Of a DNA stretch of 5,304 bases, positions 5,200-5,304 are shown one piece after another. Under the pieces are notes generated by a model. The model ran no database searches and had not been told where the DNA came from. It saw only the letters and a list, made by a program, of their open reading frames with translations. Made by a program: the position numbers and the translations under genes. Source of the stretch: an uncultured Collinsella sp. (GTDB lineage Bacteria > Actinomycetota > Coriobacteriia > Coriobacteriales > Coriobacteriaceae); assembly GCA_905197585.1 (NCBI GenBank), contig CAJJZO010000137.1, positions 1-5,304 of the forward strand, in the 5' to 3' direction. The stretch's first letter is position 1. Every line of letters begins with the position of its first letter.

Positions 5200-5205
5200 A
5201 TCATA
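5200..5205 (-). promoter_or_regulatory. Possible -10 element upstream of the FHA gene
   Basis: The minus strand reads TATGAT here, about 50 nt before the FHA start and within the 66-nt gap after the upstream gene. No good -35 is seen at 16-18 nt. No terminator hairpin with a T tract is visible in this gap, so the operon may instead be read through from the upstream gene. Confidence 0.25.
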
Positions 5206-5215
5206 CCCCAACGAC

Positions 5216-5304
5216 TTAGTCTTCGATTTCGGGGTTAAGAAAGTCGATGTCTTCGTCCTCGGGATGCGCCACGGCTTGTTTAATGGCTGCTCCACCCTTA
5301 ATGG
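5216..5304 (-). CDS. Unidentified protein, C-terminal 28 residues (partial)
   Basis: An open frame enters from the right edge and ends in TAA at 5218-5216. The 28 residues begin IKGGAAIKQAVAHP and end in a very acidic tail (PEDEDIDFL, then NPEIED). Codon use resembles the neighbouring genes, and the same strand and 66-nt gap to the FHA gene make this a real gene end rather than a chance frame. I do not recognise the family from this fragment. In Mycobacterium the gene before garA is gcvH, but this tail does not look like GcvH to me. Confidence 0.6.
   Translation of the reverse strand, partial: IKGGAAIKQAVAHPEDEDIDFLNPEIED

Overview
The window looks like chromosomal core sequence from a Coriobacteriia-type actinobacterium, probably close to Collinsella. 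This is an inference from gene content, not from a marker gene. It combines an actinobacterial GarA/FtsR-like gene pair with families common in anaerobic, low-GC Firmicutes-like lineages: DUF1836, a DegV/FakB-like protein and a clostridial-style TrxB. Coding sequence is moderately GC-rich. I see no tRNA, rRNA, CRISPR array, insertion sequence or prophage signature.

Left part, + strand (1-994): the 3' end of a thioredoxin reductase gene (trxB) is followed by a strong hairpin terminator (207-255). Next comes an intergenic region with a near-promoter palindrome, then a 203-residue DUF1836 protein that is probably a DNA-binding regulator. A hairpin at 1007-1047 separates it from the convergent gene that follows.

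Middle part, - strand (1067-1933): a divergent DegV/FakB-type lipid-binding protein has its own promoter (perfect TATAAT -10) and a clear Shine-Dalgarno. It lacks the usual C-terminal His-Thr-Gly-Pro-Gly motif.

Right part, - strand (2109-5149): four tightly spaced genes read right to left form a likely operon ending at the terminator at 2044-2084. In order they are a GarA/OdhI-like FHA protein, an FtsR-like MerR regulator (3-nt gap), adenine phosphoribosyltransferase (apt), and a secreted NlpC/P60 peptidoglycan hydrolase with an N-terminal coiled coil. The FHA-MerR order matches the Rv1827-Rv1828 and odhI-ftsR pairs of Mycobacterium and Corynebacterium. The operon therefore joins a probable kinase-controlled metabolic switch and a division-linked regulator to purine salvage and cell-wall remodelling. 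Upstream (5216-5304) is the acidic C-terminus of an unidentified gene on the same strand.

No wholly new system is evident. The best leads are the FHA-MerR-apt-NlpC operon, the altered phospho-switch motif of the FHA protein, the missing histidine in the DegV protein, and CTAG-containing inverted repeats upstream of two of the genes.
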